A stretch of 20,973 bases of DNA from assembly GCA_964625225.1 (NCBI GenBank), contig CAZVAR010000058.1:1-20973 (forward strand), read 5' to 3'. The DNA is from CAZVAR01 sp964625225. GTDB taxonomy: Bacteria; Pseudomonadota; Alphaproteobacteria; JAJUGE01. Every line of letters begins with the position of its first letter. The first letter of the stretch is position 1. Below are positions 6,770 to 14,558 of this stretch, one piece after another. The translations under genes and the position numbers were made by a program. Under the pieces are notes generated by a model. That model worked only from the letters and a program-made list of their open reading frames with translations. It did not search any database and had not been told where the DNA came from.

Positions 6770-7669
6770 GTGTGGCGCATCTGGATATCGGCGCTGTTCT
6801 GGGGCCTGAACTGGCCGGCCGTTAAGCTGGCGCTGGAGGGATTCTCACCCTGGACGCTCAGGGCCGTGGGTCTGGGGCTTGGCGCCGCGCTGCTCGCCGT
6901 GCTCTCGCTCGCCATGCGCCGCCCCCTCTCTGTGCCGGCTGGACATCGGCTGGCGCTGGTGATCGCGGCCTTCCTCTCGGTCGCAGGGTTCAACATCTGC
7001 GCCGTCTTCGCCCAGCTTGCGATGCCGACCTCGCGGGCTGCCATTCTCACGTTCACGATGCCGCTCTGGGCTGCCTTGTTTGCGGCGCTGTTCGCAGGCG
7101 AGCGGATCGATGCCGTCCGGGCGTTCGCGTTGGGCTGCGGAGCGATCGGTCTGGCCCTGCTGGCCAAACCCTATTGGCCTGCCCTCGCCGCCGGGACCAT
7201 GCCGGCAGGGCTGGTCTATGTGCTGGGGGCAGCGATCTCCTGGGCGGCGGGCACGGTCTATACCAAGCACCGCGGCCTGCCGGGCGATCCACTGGGGCTG
7301 GCTGCCTGGCAGCTCGGCATCGGGGCGGCCCTGGCCGGGCTCGGCGCTCTCGCTTTCGAGGTGCCCCGTATCGACCTCGCGAGCCCCGTCGTGGCGGGCG
7401 CCTTCGTGTATCACGTCGTGCTGGCGCTCGCGCTGGCGTATTTGCTCTGGTTTCAGTTGCTCGAACGCGTGCCGAGCGCCACGGCGGCGTTGGGAACGCT
7501 CCTCATCCCAGTATTCGCCGTCGTGGGTTCGGCCGTCATCCTCTCCGAGCAGCCGACGCTTACCGACTTCGCAGGCTTCGGACTTATCCTTCTCGGCGTC
7601 GGGTTGGACCAGGGGTTGCGCAGTCTCCGGGCATCGCTCTCGCGTCCCGTTAGCAAGCCGAAAAGCTGA
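6770..7669 (+). CDS. EamA-family (DMT superfamily) transporter
   Basis: This is a 299-aa inner-membrane protein with about ten hydrophobic segments arranged as two EamA repeats (about residues 1-130 and 140-285). Members are usually exporters of amino acids or other metabolites; the substrate cannot be predicted. Landmarks are LFWGLNWPAVKLAL at the N-terminus, MPLWAALFAALFAGERID at the end of repeat one, and VPSATAALGTLLIPVFAVVGSAVILSEQPT in repeat two, all typical EamA positions. The start is GTG at 6770 after a GGGGCGGG stretch. The ATG at 6745 hits TAG after seven codons and cannot be used. The C-terminus is short and basic. guaB begins 155 bp later, with its own upstream region. Confidence 0.9.
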   Translation: MWRIWISALFWGLNWPAVKLALEGFSPWTLRAVGLGLGAALLAVLSLAMRRPLSVPAGHRLALVIAAFLSVAGFNICAVFAQLAMPTSRAAILTFTMPLWAALFAALFAGERIDAVRAFALGCGAIGLALLAKPYWPALAAGTMPAGLVYVLGAAISWAAGTVYTKHRGLPGDPLGLAAWQLGIGAALAGLGALAFEVPRIDLASPVVAGAFVYHVVLALALAYLLWFQLLERVPSATAALGTLLIPVFAVVGSAVILSEQPTLTDFAGFGLILLGVGLDQGLRSLRASLSRPVSKPKS

Positions 7670-7763
7670 GCACGGGAGGGCGCCCGCTGATGGGCTGGGG
7701 ACAGCAGCGGCAGTCCGCCACCCGTGACCGCGCGTTCGCTTCCTTTGCACCCCATTTGCATGC

Positions 7764-7769
7764 TATGCG
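7764..7769 (+). promoter_or_regulatory. guaB: Possible -10 element upstream of guaB
   Basis: TATGCG in the context TTGCATGCTATGCGCG lies about 55 bp before the guaB start, in a relatively A+T-rich patch that also contains two TTTGCA copies (7744-7749 and 7755-7760). No good -35 is present (TTCCTT 18 bp upstream is weak). The call rests on position and on similarity to the GCTATGG before argB. Confidence 0.22.
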
Positions 7770-7824
7770 CGTTTCGAAATCGTCCAGCTCAGGCGGACCA
7801 TTTCACTTACCCAGGAGCACCCAT

Positions 7825-9330
7825 ATGGCTGCACGCCCGATCGAGATCGTCGAGCATGTCGGGCTGACGTTCGACGACGTTCTGCTCGTGCCTCAAGCCT
7901 CCGAAACCCTGCCCGGCGAGGTCGACGTCTCGACCAGGATCACCAAAACGGTCGCCCTCAATATCCCGATCATCTCGTCGGCCATGGACACCGTCACCGA
8001 GTCGCGGCTGGCGATTGCCATGGCACAGGCGGGCGGCATCGGCGTGATCCATCGCAATCTCACGCCCGAGCTGCAGGCCAAGGAAGTGGAGGCGGTCAAG
8101 AAGTTCGAGAGCGGGATGGTCGTCAATCCCCTGACCATCAGCCCCAACGCGACGCTCAAGGACGCCCTCGACCTGATGAAGGAGTACCGGATTTCCGGCA
8201 TTCCGGTCGTCGAATCGGAGAGCAGCGGTCGTGGCGGAAAGCTCGTCGGCATCCTCACGCACCGGGACGTGCGGTTCGCCACCAATCCCGATACGCCCGT
8301 CTCGGAGCTGATGACCAAGGACCGGCTGGTCACCGTCAAGTCCGGCGTTGGCCGCGAGGAAGCGAAGAGGCTGCTGCACCAGCACCGCATCGAGAAGCTG
8401 CTGGTCGTCGATGACGACTATCGGTGCGTTGGCCTCATCACCGTCAAAGACATCGATAAGGCGGCGAAGCACCCAGCCGCGGCCAAGGACGACAAGGGCC
8501 GCCTCCGCGTCGCCGCAGCCACCGGCGTCGGTGCCGACGGCATTGCTCGCGCGGAGGCGCTGTTCGACGCCGAGGTGGACGTGATCGTGGTCGACACCGC
8601 GCACGGCCATTCCGAAGGTGTGCTTGCGACGGTGGAGCGCATCCGGCGGCTATCGAACTATACCCAGATCGTCGCCGGCAATGTCGCCACGGCCGAGGGT
8701 GCCCGCGCCCTGATCGATGCTGGCGCGGATGCGGTCAAGGTCGGTATCGGCCCCGGCTCGATCTGCACGACCCGGGTGATCGCCGGTGTCGGCGTGCCGC
8801 AGTTCACTGCGATCCTCGAATGCGTGGAGGAGTGCCGCAAGCATGGCGTGCCAGTGATCGCCGACGGCGGCATCCGCGCCTCCGGCGATCTCGCCAAGGC
8901 AATCGCCGCGGGGGCGGACTGCGCCATGATCGGCTCGCTCTTCGCCGGGACCGACGAGAGTCCGGGCGAAGTCTTCCTGTATCAAGGGCGGTCCTACAAG
9001 GCGTATCGCGGGATGGGATCGCTGGGTGCAATGGCGCGCGGCTCGGCGGACCGTTATTTCCAACAGGACGTCTCGGACAGCCTCAAACTGGTGCCGGAAG
9101 GCGTCGAGGGGCAGGTCGCCTACAAAGGCCCGGTGCACAACGTCGTCCACCAGCTCGTCGGCGGCCTCCGGGCAGCCATGGGCTATACGGGCTGCGCCAC
9201 GGTCGCGGAAATGCAGAGCAGCTGCCGCTTCGTGCGAATTACCAACGCCGGCCTGCGCGAGAGCCATGTGCATGGGGTTACCGTCACCCGCGAGCCGCCG
9301 AACTACAATGTCGGCGTCGTCCAGGGCTGA
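7825..9330 (+). CDS. guaB: Inosine-5'-monophosphate dehydrogenase
   Basis: GuaB oxidises IMP to XMP with NAD+, the committed step of guanine nucleotide synthesis in the cytoplasm. The ATG at 7825 has AGGAG (7813-7817) at ideal spacing and gives 501 aa, the usual bacterial length. An earlier in-frame ATG at 7690 would add 45 unconserved residues. The catalytic (beta/alpha)8 barrel is interrupted by a CBS pair at about residues 100-220. The active-site Cys314 lies in GPGSICTTRVIAGVGVPQ. The substrate-binding YRGMGSLGAM and the mobile-flap Arg410-Tyr411 (GSADRYFQ) are present. The GNAT gene follows after 12 bp and guaA further on, giving a guanine-synthesis cluster. Confidence 0.98.
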   Translation: MAARPIEIVEHVGLTFDDVLLVPQASETLPGEVDVSTRITKTVALNIPIISSAMDTVTESRLAIAMAQAGGIGVIHRNLTPELQAKEVEAVKKFESGMVVNPLTISPNATLKDALDLMKEYRISGIPVVESESSGRGGKLVGILTHRDVRFATNPDTPVSELMTKDRLVTVKSGVGREEAKRLLHQHRIEKLLVVDDDYRCVGLITVKDIDKAAKHPAAAKDDKGRLRVAAATGVGADGIARAEALFDAEVDVIVVDTAHGHSEGVLATVERIRRLSNYTQIVAGNVATAEGARALIDAGADAVKVGIGPGSICTTRVIAGVGVPQFTAILECVEECRKHGVPVIADGGIRASGDLAKAIAAGADCAMIGSLFAGTDESPGEVFLYQGRSYKAYRGMGSLGAMARGSADRYFQQDVSDSLKLVPEGVEGQVAYKGPVHNVVHQLVGGLRAAMGYTGCATVAEMQSSCRFVRITNAGLRESHVHGVTVTREPPNYNVGVVQG

Positions 9331-9342
9331 GGGCGAGCGGCG

Positions 9343-9885
9343 GTGACCGCCGCCTCCTCGGAAGCGGTCACGATTCGGCCGGCACGCCTCGCGGACAGCC
9401 TCGGAATCGGCCGCGTGCAGTCCGAGAGCTGGCGCTCGACCTATGCCGGCCTGCTGCCCGACCCTGTCTTGCTGCGTATGACGCCGGCCCGCCAAGCACG
9501 GCTCTGGCGGACCTATCTCGCCGACGGCAGCGCTCCGATGGGAGCCGTCTATGTCGCCGAAAGCCAGCGCGGCATCGTCGGCTTCGGCAGTTGCGGCCCC
9601 GAGCAGACCGGCACCCTCCCTTTCGACGGCGAGGTCTACACGCTCTATGTCGAGGAAGCGTTGCATGGCCGGGGACTCGGCCGGCGCCTGCTACGGACCA
9701 TGTTCGCGCGCCTCGACCGGAGCGGCTGCGGCTCCGCCGTGATCTGGGTGCTGGAAGGCAATCCGGCCCGCTTCTTCTACGAGGCGATGGGCGGGGTGCC
9801 CGTGGCAGAGCGCCGCTCGCGCCAATGGGGCATCGACGTGGCCGAACGCGCCTATGGCTGGTACGACCTCACGAATATGGATTGA
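9343..9885 (+). CDS. GNAT-family N-acetyltransferase
   Basis: This 180-aa acyl-CoA-dependent acetyltransferase of the GNAT superfamily has an unknown acceptor. The start is GTG at 9343, 12 nt after the guaB stop, with a GAGGG stretch near the guaB end as ribosome site; no ATG competes. The N-terminus VTIRPARLADSLGIGRVQSESW is the usual GNAT beta1-alpha1 pattern. Motif A, the acetyl-CoA pyrophosphate loop, is YTLYVEEALHGRGLGRRLL (Q/RxxGxG/A form). IWVLEGNPARFFYEAMGG is the typical beta5-alpha4 end of RimI-like GNATs. It sits between guaB and guaA and is probably co-transcribed with guaB. Whether it has anything to do with purines is unknown. Confidence 0.92.
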   Translation: MTAASSEAVTIRPARLADSLGIGRVQSESWRSTYAGLLPDPVLLRMTPARQARLWRTYLADGSAPMGAVYVAESQRGIVGFGSCGPEQTGTLPFDGEVYTLYVEEALHGRGLGRRLLRTMFARLDRSGCGSAVIWVLEGNPARFFYEAMGGVPVAERRSRQWGIDVAERAYGWYDLTNMD

Positions 9886-9967
9886 CCCGGGGCCGATCGC
9901 CCTGTCCCGACGGTTTGACCGGGCCTAAGGGCAAAGGGGCGAACCGGATGCCCGTGCCAGGAAAGCC

Positions 9968-11518
9968 ATGACCGACCGCATCCTCATCATCGATTTCGGC
10001 TCCCAGGTGACCCAGCTCATCGCCCGCCGCGTACGGGAGGCCGGTGTCTATTGCGAGATCCGACCGTTCAACCGCGTCACCGACGATGATCTCGATGCCT
10101 TCGCGCCGAGAGCAATCATCCTCTCGGGCGGCCCCGCCTCGGTGACGCAAGCCGATACGCCGCGCGCACCGCGGGCCGTGTTCGAGACGGGCGTGCCGGT
10201 ACTCGGTATCTGCTACGGCGAGCAGGCGATGGTCGCGCAGCTCGGCGGGGAGGTGGAACGGGCGGACCGCCGCGAGTTCGGCCGCGCGTTCGTCGAGGTG
10301 GTGGACGACTGCGCCCTGTTCGACGGCGTGTGGACGAAGGGTGCCCGCGAGCAGGTCTGGATGAGTCATGGCGACCGCGTAATCCGGCTGCCTGAAGGCT
10401 TCCGCCCCGTCGCGGTCAGCGACGGCGCCCCATTCGCGGCCATTGCCGACGATGCCCGCCGCTTCTACGGCGTGCAGTTCCATCCGGAGGTCGTCCACAC
10501 GCCGGATGGCACCAAGCTGCTGCACAATTTCGTCCACCGCGTGGCAGGTTGCGCCGGAGACTGGACGATGGCCGCCTTCCGCGAGCAGGCGATCGCCCGC
10601 GTGCGAGAACAGGTGGGTACGGGCCGGGTGATCTGCGGTCTCTCGGGCGGCGTCGATTCGTCGGTGACGGCCGTGCTGCTGCACGAGGCGATCGGCGATC
10701 AGCTCACCTGCATCTTCGTCGATACGGGTCTGCTGCGCGAGGGCGAGCCGGCACAGGTCGTGGAGCTGTTCCGCGAGCACTATAATATTCCGCTGGTGCA
10801 TGTCGACGCGAGCGACCGGTTCCTTGCGCGCCTAGAAGGCGTCACCGACCCCGAAGCCAAGCGCAAGGCAATCGGCGCGACTTTCATTGAGGTGTTCGAA
10901 GCCGAGGCGGAGAAGATCGGCGGCGCCGACTTCCTGGCGCAGGGCACGCTCTACCCGGACGTGATCGAGTCGGTGTCATTCGCCGGAGGACCGAGCGTCA
11001 CCATCAAGTCCCACCACAATGTCGGCGGCCTGCCCGAGCGCATGAAGATGAAGCTGGTCGAGCCGCTCCGGGAACTGTTCAAGGACGAGGTGCGTGCCCT
11101 CGGGCGCGAGCTCGGCCTTCCGGACTCCTTCGTCGGCCGCCATCCCTTCCCGGGCCCCGGTCTCGCGATCCGCGTGCCGGGGGAGGTGACCCGGGAAAAG
11201 CTCGCGATCCTGCGCCGAGCCGATGCGATCTTCATTGAGGAGATCCGGAATGCCGGCCTCTACGACGCAATCTGGCAGGCCTTTGTCGTGCTCCTGCCGG
11301 TCCGCACCGTCGGTGTGATGGGCGACGAGCGCTCCTACGACCATGCCTGTGCGCTGCGCGCCGTGACCTCGACCGACGGCATGACGGCCGATTACTATCC
11401 CTTCGACCATGGCTTCCTCGGCCGCGTCGCCACCCGCATCATCAACGAGGTGCGTGGCATCAACCGGGTGACCTACGACATCACCTCGAAGCCGCCGGCG
11501 ACGATCGAGTGGGAGTGA
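9968..11518 (+). CDS. guaA: GMP synthase (glutamine-hydrolysing)
   Basis: GuaA aminates XMP to GMP using ATP and glutamine, the step after GuaB. The ATG at 9968 follows AGGAAAG by a few bases; length is 516 aa, normal for the family. The N-terminal class I glutamine amidotransferase domain (about residues 1-195) has the catalytic triad Cys82 (LGICYGEQAM), His172 and Glu174 (VQFHPEVVHT). The ATP pyrophosphatase domain has the PP-loop SGGVDSS (226-232). The C-terminal dimerisation domain ends in the family-typical GINRVTYDITSKPPATIEWE. It follows the GNAT gene by 82 bp. A strong hairpin lies about 100 bp downstream. Confidence 0.98.
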   Translation: MTDRILIIDFGSQVTQLIARRVREAGVYCEIRPFNRVTDDDLDAFAPRAIILSGGPASVTQADTPRAPRAVFETGVPVLGICYGEQAMVAQLGGEVERADRREFGRAFVEVVDDCALFDGVWTKGAREQVWMSHGDRVIRLPEGFRPVAVSDGAPFAAIADDARRFYGVQFHPEVVHTPDGTKLLHNFVHRVAGCAGDWTMAAFREQAIARVREQVGTGRVICGLSGGVDSSVTAVLLHEAIGDQLTCIFVDTGLLREGEPAQVVELFREHYNIPLVHVDASDRFLARLEGVTDPEAKRKAIGATFIEVFEAEAEKIGGADFLAQGTLYPDVIESVSFAGGPSVTIKSHHNVGGLPERMKMKLVEPLRELFKDEVRALGRELGLPDSFVGRHPFPGPGLAIRVPGEVTREKLAILRRADAIFIEEIRNAGLYDAIWQAFVVLLPVRTVGVMGDERSYDHACALRAVTSTDGMTADYYPFDHGFLGRVATRIINEVRGINRVTYDITSKPPATIEWE

Positions 11519-11617
11519 TGGCGCGCGATGTGTCGGGCCGCGTGTCGCGGCTATCGTCGAGGGAGCCAGCCATGCGCTTCGGGCCTATTCTGTACCGCTC
11601 CCGTCGGGTGACCGGCG

Positions 11618-11653
11618 GAACGCTCCCGGCTGCGAAGCATCGCCGGGTCGTTC
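11618..11653. terminator. Hairpin downstream of guaA, candidate transcription end
   Basis: GAACG-CT-CCCGGC, an 11-nt loop, then GCCGGG-T-CGTTC form an 11-bp stem with a small 2:1 internal bulge. It sits about 100 bp after the guaA stop and 74 bp before the cupin start. There is no U-run, so a classic intrinsic terminator is not shown. I see no gene in 11519-11726. Confidence 0.42.
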
Positions 11654-11726
11654 AAGCGGAGAGGTCGGCTGAGCGTAGCTCCCTTCAGGATCTCTATGAC
11701 TTTAGCCGGTGAACGCTGGAGAGATT

Positions 11727-12035
11727 ATGACTTCGACTGCCGATCCGGTCGCCGCGCAGGCGACGATCCAGGAGGACAACGACCGCGTCCGTGTCACCGA
11801 GTGGCGTTTCGCGCCCGGCGCGGCTACGGGCTGGCACCGGCATGAATACGATTACGTCGTCGTGCCGATGACCACGGGCAGGCTGCTGCTGAAGAGCCCG
11901 AGCGGCGAGCACGATGCAGAGCTCACCGCTGGCGTCTCCTATTTCCGCCGCGCCGGCGTCGAACACGACGTCGTCAATGCGAGTGGGGGCGAGTTCGTGT
12001 TCATCGAGATCGAGTTGAAGGCGCCTCCGGGCTAA
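11727..12035 (+). CDS. Small single-domain cupin protein
   Basis: This 102-aa protein has one conserved cupin barrel. The ATG at 11727 has GGAGAG at 11718-11723; a GTG at 11709 would add six residues and lies before that ribosome site. Cupin motif 1 is seen as GAATGWHRHEYDYVVVPMTTG, with two metal-ligand-like His and a Glu. Motif 2 is weaker, around GVSYFRRAGVEHDVVN, with a His. A metal site is likely. Function is unknown; members include dioxygenases, isomerases and sugar- or signal-binding proteins. It converges with the DUF2794 gene, whose stop codon lies 7 bp beyond its own. Confidence 0.85.
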   Translation: MTSTADPVAAQATIQEDNDRVRVTEWRFAPGAATGWHRHEYDYVVVPMTTGRLLLKSPSGEHDAELTAGVSYFRRAGVEHDVVNASGGEFVFIEIELKAPPG

Positions 12036-12042
12036 GCCGAAG

Positions 12043-12378
12043 TCAGGTCACGGCCTCCAGGCGCTTGCGGTCGAACACCGAAAGGACCTCGCCGATCGAG
12101 TGGCCCGACTTCAGGCGCTCCAATCCGCTGACCACGATATATTCATCGCCGCTGCCTCGACCGGCCAGCTTCGCTATCCGAAACAGCGGCGCCTCGCAGC
12201 TGTGGCGAAAAATCGAGAACACCGCCATTCCGGCCATATGGTCGATCGCGTAATCGCGCCACTCGCCGGTCACCACGCGCCGGCTATAGACGCTGAGAAG
12301 TTCGCGAAGTTCCTGCTGGTCGAAGGTGACGCGGCGGCGTGCGCGGCGATAGTCCGAAAGTCGCAGAACCTTGGCCAT
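12043..12378 (-). CDS. DUF2794 domain protein (conserved alphaproteobacterial)
   Basis: This is a 111-aa protein of uncharacterised family DUF2794. The core VTFDQQELRELLSVYSRRV and EWRDYAIDHMAGMAVFSIFRH, then PLFRIAKL, and the end RLKSGHSIGEVLSVFDRKRL match that family as I know it. The start is ATG at 12378 (MAKVLRLSDYRRARRR). The frame stays open 80 codons further upstream, but that extension is low-complexity and runs into the promoter region of the opposite gene, so I reject it. No signal peptide or membrane segment is present, so it is probably cytoplasmic. It is transcribed divergently from the YfgM-like/BamB/Der operon. Function is unknown. Confidence 0.85.
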   Translation of the reverse strand: MAKVLRLSDYRRARRRVTFDQQELRELLSVYSRRVVTGEWRDYAIDHMAGMAVFSIFRHSCEAPLFRIAKLAGRGSGDEYIVVSGLERLKSGHSIGEVLSVFDRKRLEAVT

Positions 12379-12489
12379 CAATCCGGAATTCCGTGGGGCG
12401 GCGCCGGCCGCTATATGGGCATTGTCGGGCAAAGGCGAAGCGTCGTCCAGCCGTCCGATCACGAAACCCACCGCGTCGGCCGGCGCGGT

Positions 12490-12518
12490 TTGCGCCGCAG
12501 CGGGCCGCACGGTATGAA
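12490..12518 (+). promoter_or_regulatory. Candidate promoter for the yfgM-like/bamB/der operon
   Basis: TTGCGC (12490-12495), 17 bp, then TATGAA (12513-12518, 4 of 6 to TATAAT) give sigma-70-like spacing and place the transcript start about 25 bp before the ATG at 12551. It lies in the divergent gap with DUF2794. GGCCC and GGGCC form a short stem immediately after it (about 12522-12538). Confidence 0.42.
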
Positions 12519-12550
12519 TACGGCCCCATTTTCGGGCCCGGAGAGGACGG

Positions 12551-13219
12551 ATGGCGGACATCTTCCGCGAGGTCGACGAGGAACTGCGCCGCGAGCAGGC
12601 GCACAAGCTGTGGCGCAAATATGGACCTTATATTCTTGCTGCCGCGATCTTCCTCGTACTGGCCACCGTAGCGGTCGTGGCCTGGCGGGAATGGCGCGAA
12701 GCCGAGCGACGGACGCATGCCGCGGAGCTTGCTGCGGCGACGGCATTGGCCGAACAAGGCCGCACAGAGGACGCCCTGCGATCGCTGGCCGCCCTGGCGG
12801 CGGAGGCCGGCGAGGGCTATGCCCTGCTCGCGCGCCTGCACGAGGCCGCACTGCGGTCCGAGCAGCAGGATTCGGCCGGCGCGGCCGCCATCTACGACGA
12901 CATCGCTGCAGACACGAACGTTCCCACTGTCTACCGTGATCTCGCGATCGTGCTGCTCGCGCTCAACACGCTCGATACGGCCGATCCGCCGACGATGATC
13001 GATCGCCTCGCCCCATTGACGGCATCCGAGAACCCGCTCCACTACACAGCGCTGGAGTTGACAGGCCTCCTGGAGCGCCGCGCCGGAAACGACGAGCGGG
13101 CGCGCGAGATCTTCGACCGCTTGGCGGAGGACGCGACCGCGCCGCCTGGCGTCCGCGAGCGCGCCCAGGAGATGCAGCGCCTTCTCCCCAGAGGCCCCAC
13201 CGAGATGGGGGCGAACTGA
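12551..13219 (+). CDS. YfgM-like membrane-anchored TPR protein
   Basis: This is a 222-aa inner-membrane protein with one N-terminal anchor (about residues 25-47, YGPYILAAAIFLVLATVAVVAW) and an outward-facing helical TPR-like domain. The start MADIFREVDEELRREQAHKLWRKYG is typical of the TPR_21/YfgM family. In E. coli, YfgM is an accessory of the SecYEG translocon and works with the periplasmic chaperone network; that role here is inferred by family and gene order. The ATG at 12551 has GGAGAGG upstream. It is followed directly by bamB (1 bp between stop and start) and der, the same order as yfgM-bamB-der in E. coli. TPR-like helices are seen at GYALLARLHEAALRSEQ and ALELTGLLERRAGNDERAREIFDRL. 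Confidence 0.86.
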   Translation: MADIFREVDEELRREQAHKLWRKYGPYILAAAIFLVLATVAVVAWREWREAERRTHAAELAAATALAEQGRTEDALRSLAALAAEAGEGYALLARLHEAALRSEQQDSAGAAAIYDDIAADTNVPTVYRDLAIVLLALNTLDTADPPTMIDRLAPLTASENPLHYTALELTGLLERRAGNDERAREIFDRLAEDATAPPGVRERAQEMQRLLPRGPTEMGAN

Positions 13220-13220
13220 T

Positions 13221-14555
13221 ATGCGGACCTCCCTCCTGCTGCGTATCTTGCTGCTGTCGGGAGTCCTCGTGTCGCTCTCCGGCTGCGGCCTCTACGACCG
13301 CTGGTTCGGCGGCAGCGAGGAGCCGCCGTTGCCCGGGGACCGCATCGCCGTGCTGCGCAGCGACAGTGTGATCGAGGCGGACCCGCGGCTGGCCGGAGTG
13401 CCGATCGTGCTGCCGGCGCCGATCGACAATTCCGATTGGCCGCAACCCGGCGGTACTCCCGATCATGCCATCGGCCATGTCGCCCTCGGTGAAGGAACCC
13501 GGCGGCAATGGACAGCCAATGTGGGCGCCGGCTCCGATCGTAACCATCGCATGTTGTCGCCGCCGGTAGTCGCCGCCGGGCGCGTCTATGCAATGGATGC
13601 CCGCTGCCGGGTCACGGCCGTCGATGCCGAGAACGGCGAGCGGGTCTGGTCGGTCGATCTGACGTCGGAGCGTGGCAAGGGCGGGTTCGGCGGAGGGGTC
13701 GCCTTCGCCGGCGGCATTCTCTTCGCCGCGACCGGATGCGGCCAAGTCGTAGCGCTCGACGCCGCTCGCGGTGAGGAGATCTGGCGGCGCGACGCCCGCG
13801 CGCCGAGCCGGGGCGCCCCGACCATCTACGATGGCAAGGTGTTCGTGACGACGCTCGACAATCGGCTGGAGGCGATCGACGCCCGTACCGGTGAGCCGCT
13901 CTGGACGCACACCGGCATGGCCGAAATCGCCGGTATACTCGGTTCGGCCAGCCCGGCGGGGGGCGGCGGGCTCGTCATCGTCCCCTATTCCTCCGGTGAA
14001 CTGTTCGCATTGAGGGCTGACAATGGTCGGATGGTCTGGGGCGACAGCCTCGCGGCGGTGCGCCGTTCGGACGTGGTCTCGGAGCTGGCCGATATCCGCG
14101 GCCTGCCGGTGCTCTATCAGGGCCTGGTGATCGCCGCCAGCCATAGCGGGCGCGCAGCCGGCATCGACGCCCGCTCCGGCAACCGCGTCTGGGACCAGGA
14201 CTACGGTTCCATCAACATGCCCTGGGTTGCCGGCGAGTTCTTCTATCTGGTGACCACCGATAATCAGCTAATCGCGGCTCAGATCGCCGACGGACGGGTG
14301 CGCTGGGCGCGGTCGATGCAGGCGTTCAGGAATCCCGAGCGCCGCGAGGACCGGGTGGTCTGGGCGGGGCCGATCCTCGCCGGCGGGCGGTTGGTGCTCG
14401 TCAGTTCGCTCGGTCAGGCGGTATTCCTCTCGCCTCAGACCGGCGAGGAGCTGGGCAGGATCGACCTTCCGGCGCGAACCGTGATCCCGCCGGTCGTCGC
14501 CGGTCGGACGCTCTATATCCTCTCCGATAACGGAACCCTGAGCGCCTACCGATAG
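13221..14555 (+). CDS. bamB: Outer-membrane assembly lipoprotein BamB (PQQ-like beta-propeller)
   Basis: BamB is the beta-propeller lipoprotein of the BAM complex that folds proteins into the outer membrane from the periplasmic side. The ATG at 13221 lies 1 bp after the upstream TGA. The signal peptide ends in the lipobox LSGC, with Cys22 as the lipidated residue. The mature protein (444 aa in total) carries repeated PQQ-like blade motifs such as GRVYAMDARCRVTAVDAENGERVWSVDL, GKVFVTTLDNRLEAIDARTGEPLWTH and DGRVRWARSM, each with the D-A-x-x-G-x-x-x-W pattern. It is longer than E. coli BamB (about 390 aa), mainly at the N-terminal linker. The position between the YfgM-like gene and der supports the call. 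Other PQQ-repeat proteins are possible but less likely. Confidence 0.93.
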   Translation: MRTSLLLRILLLSGVLVSLSGCGLYDRWFGGSEEPPLPGDRIAVLRSDSVIEADPRLAGVPIVLPAPIDNSDWPQPGGTPDHAIGHVALGEGTRRQWTANVGAGSDRNHRMLSPPVVAAGRVYAMDARCRVTAVDAENGERVWSVDLTSERGKGGFGGGVAFAGGILFAATGCGQVVALDAARGEEIWRRDARAPSRGAPTIYDGKVFVTTLDNRLEAIDARTGEPLWTHTGMAEIAGILGSASPAGGGGLVIVPYSSGELFALRADNGRMVWGDSLAAVRRSDVVSELADIRGLPVLYQGLVIAASHSGRAAGIDARSGNRVWDQDYGSINMPWVAGEFFYLVTTDNQLIAAQIADGRVRWARSMQAFRNPERREDRVVWAGPILAGGRLVLVSSLGQAVFLSPQTGEELGRIDLPARTVIPPVVAGRTLYILSDNGTLSAYR

Positions 14556-14558
14556 CCT

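Noticed and set aside
11509..11712. A 67-codon frame just after guaA
   Set aside because: It overlaps the guaA end in another frame, contains the guaA downstream hairpin and matches no family I know.
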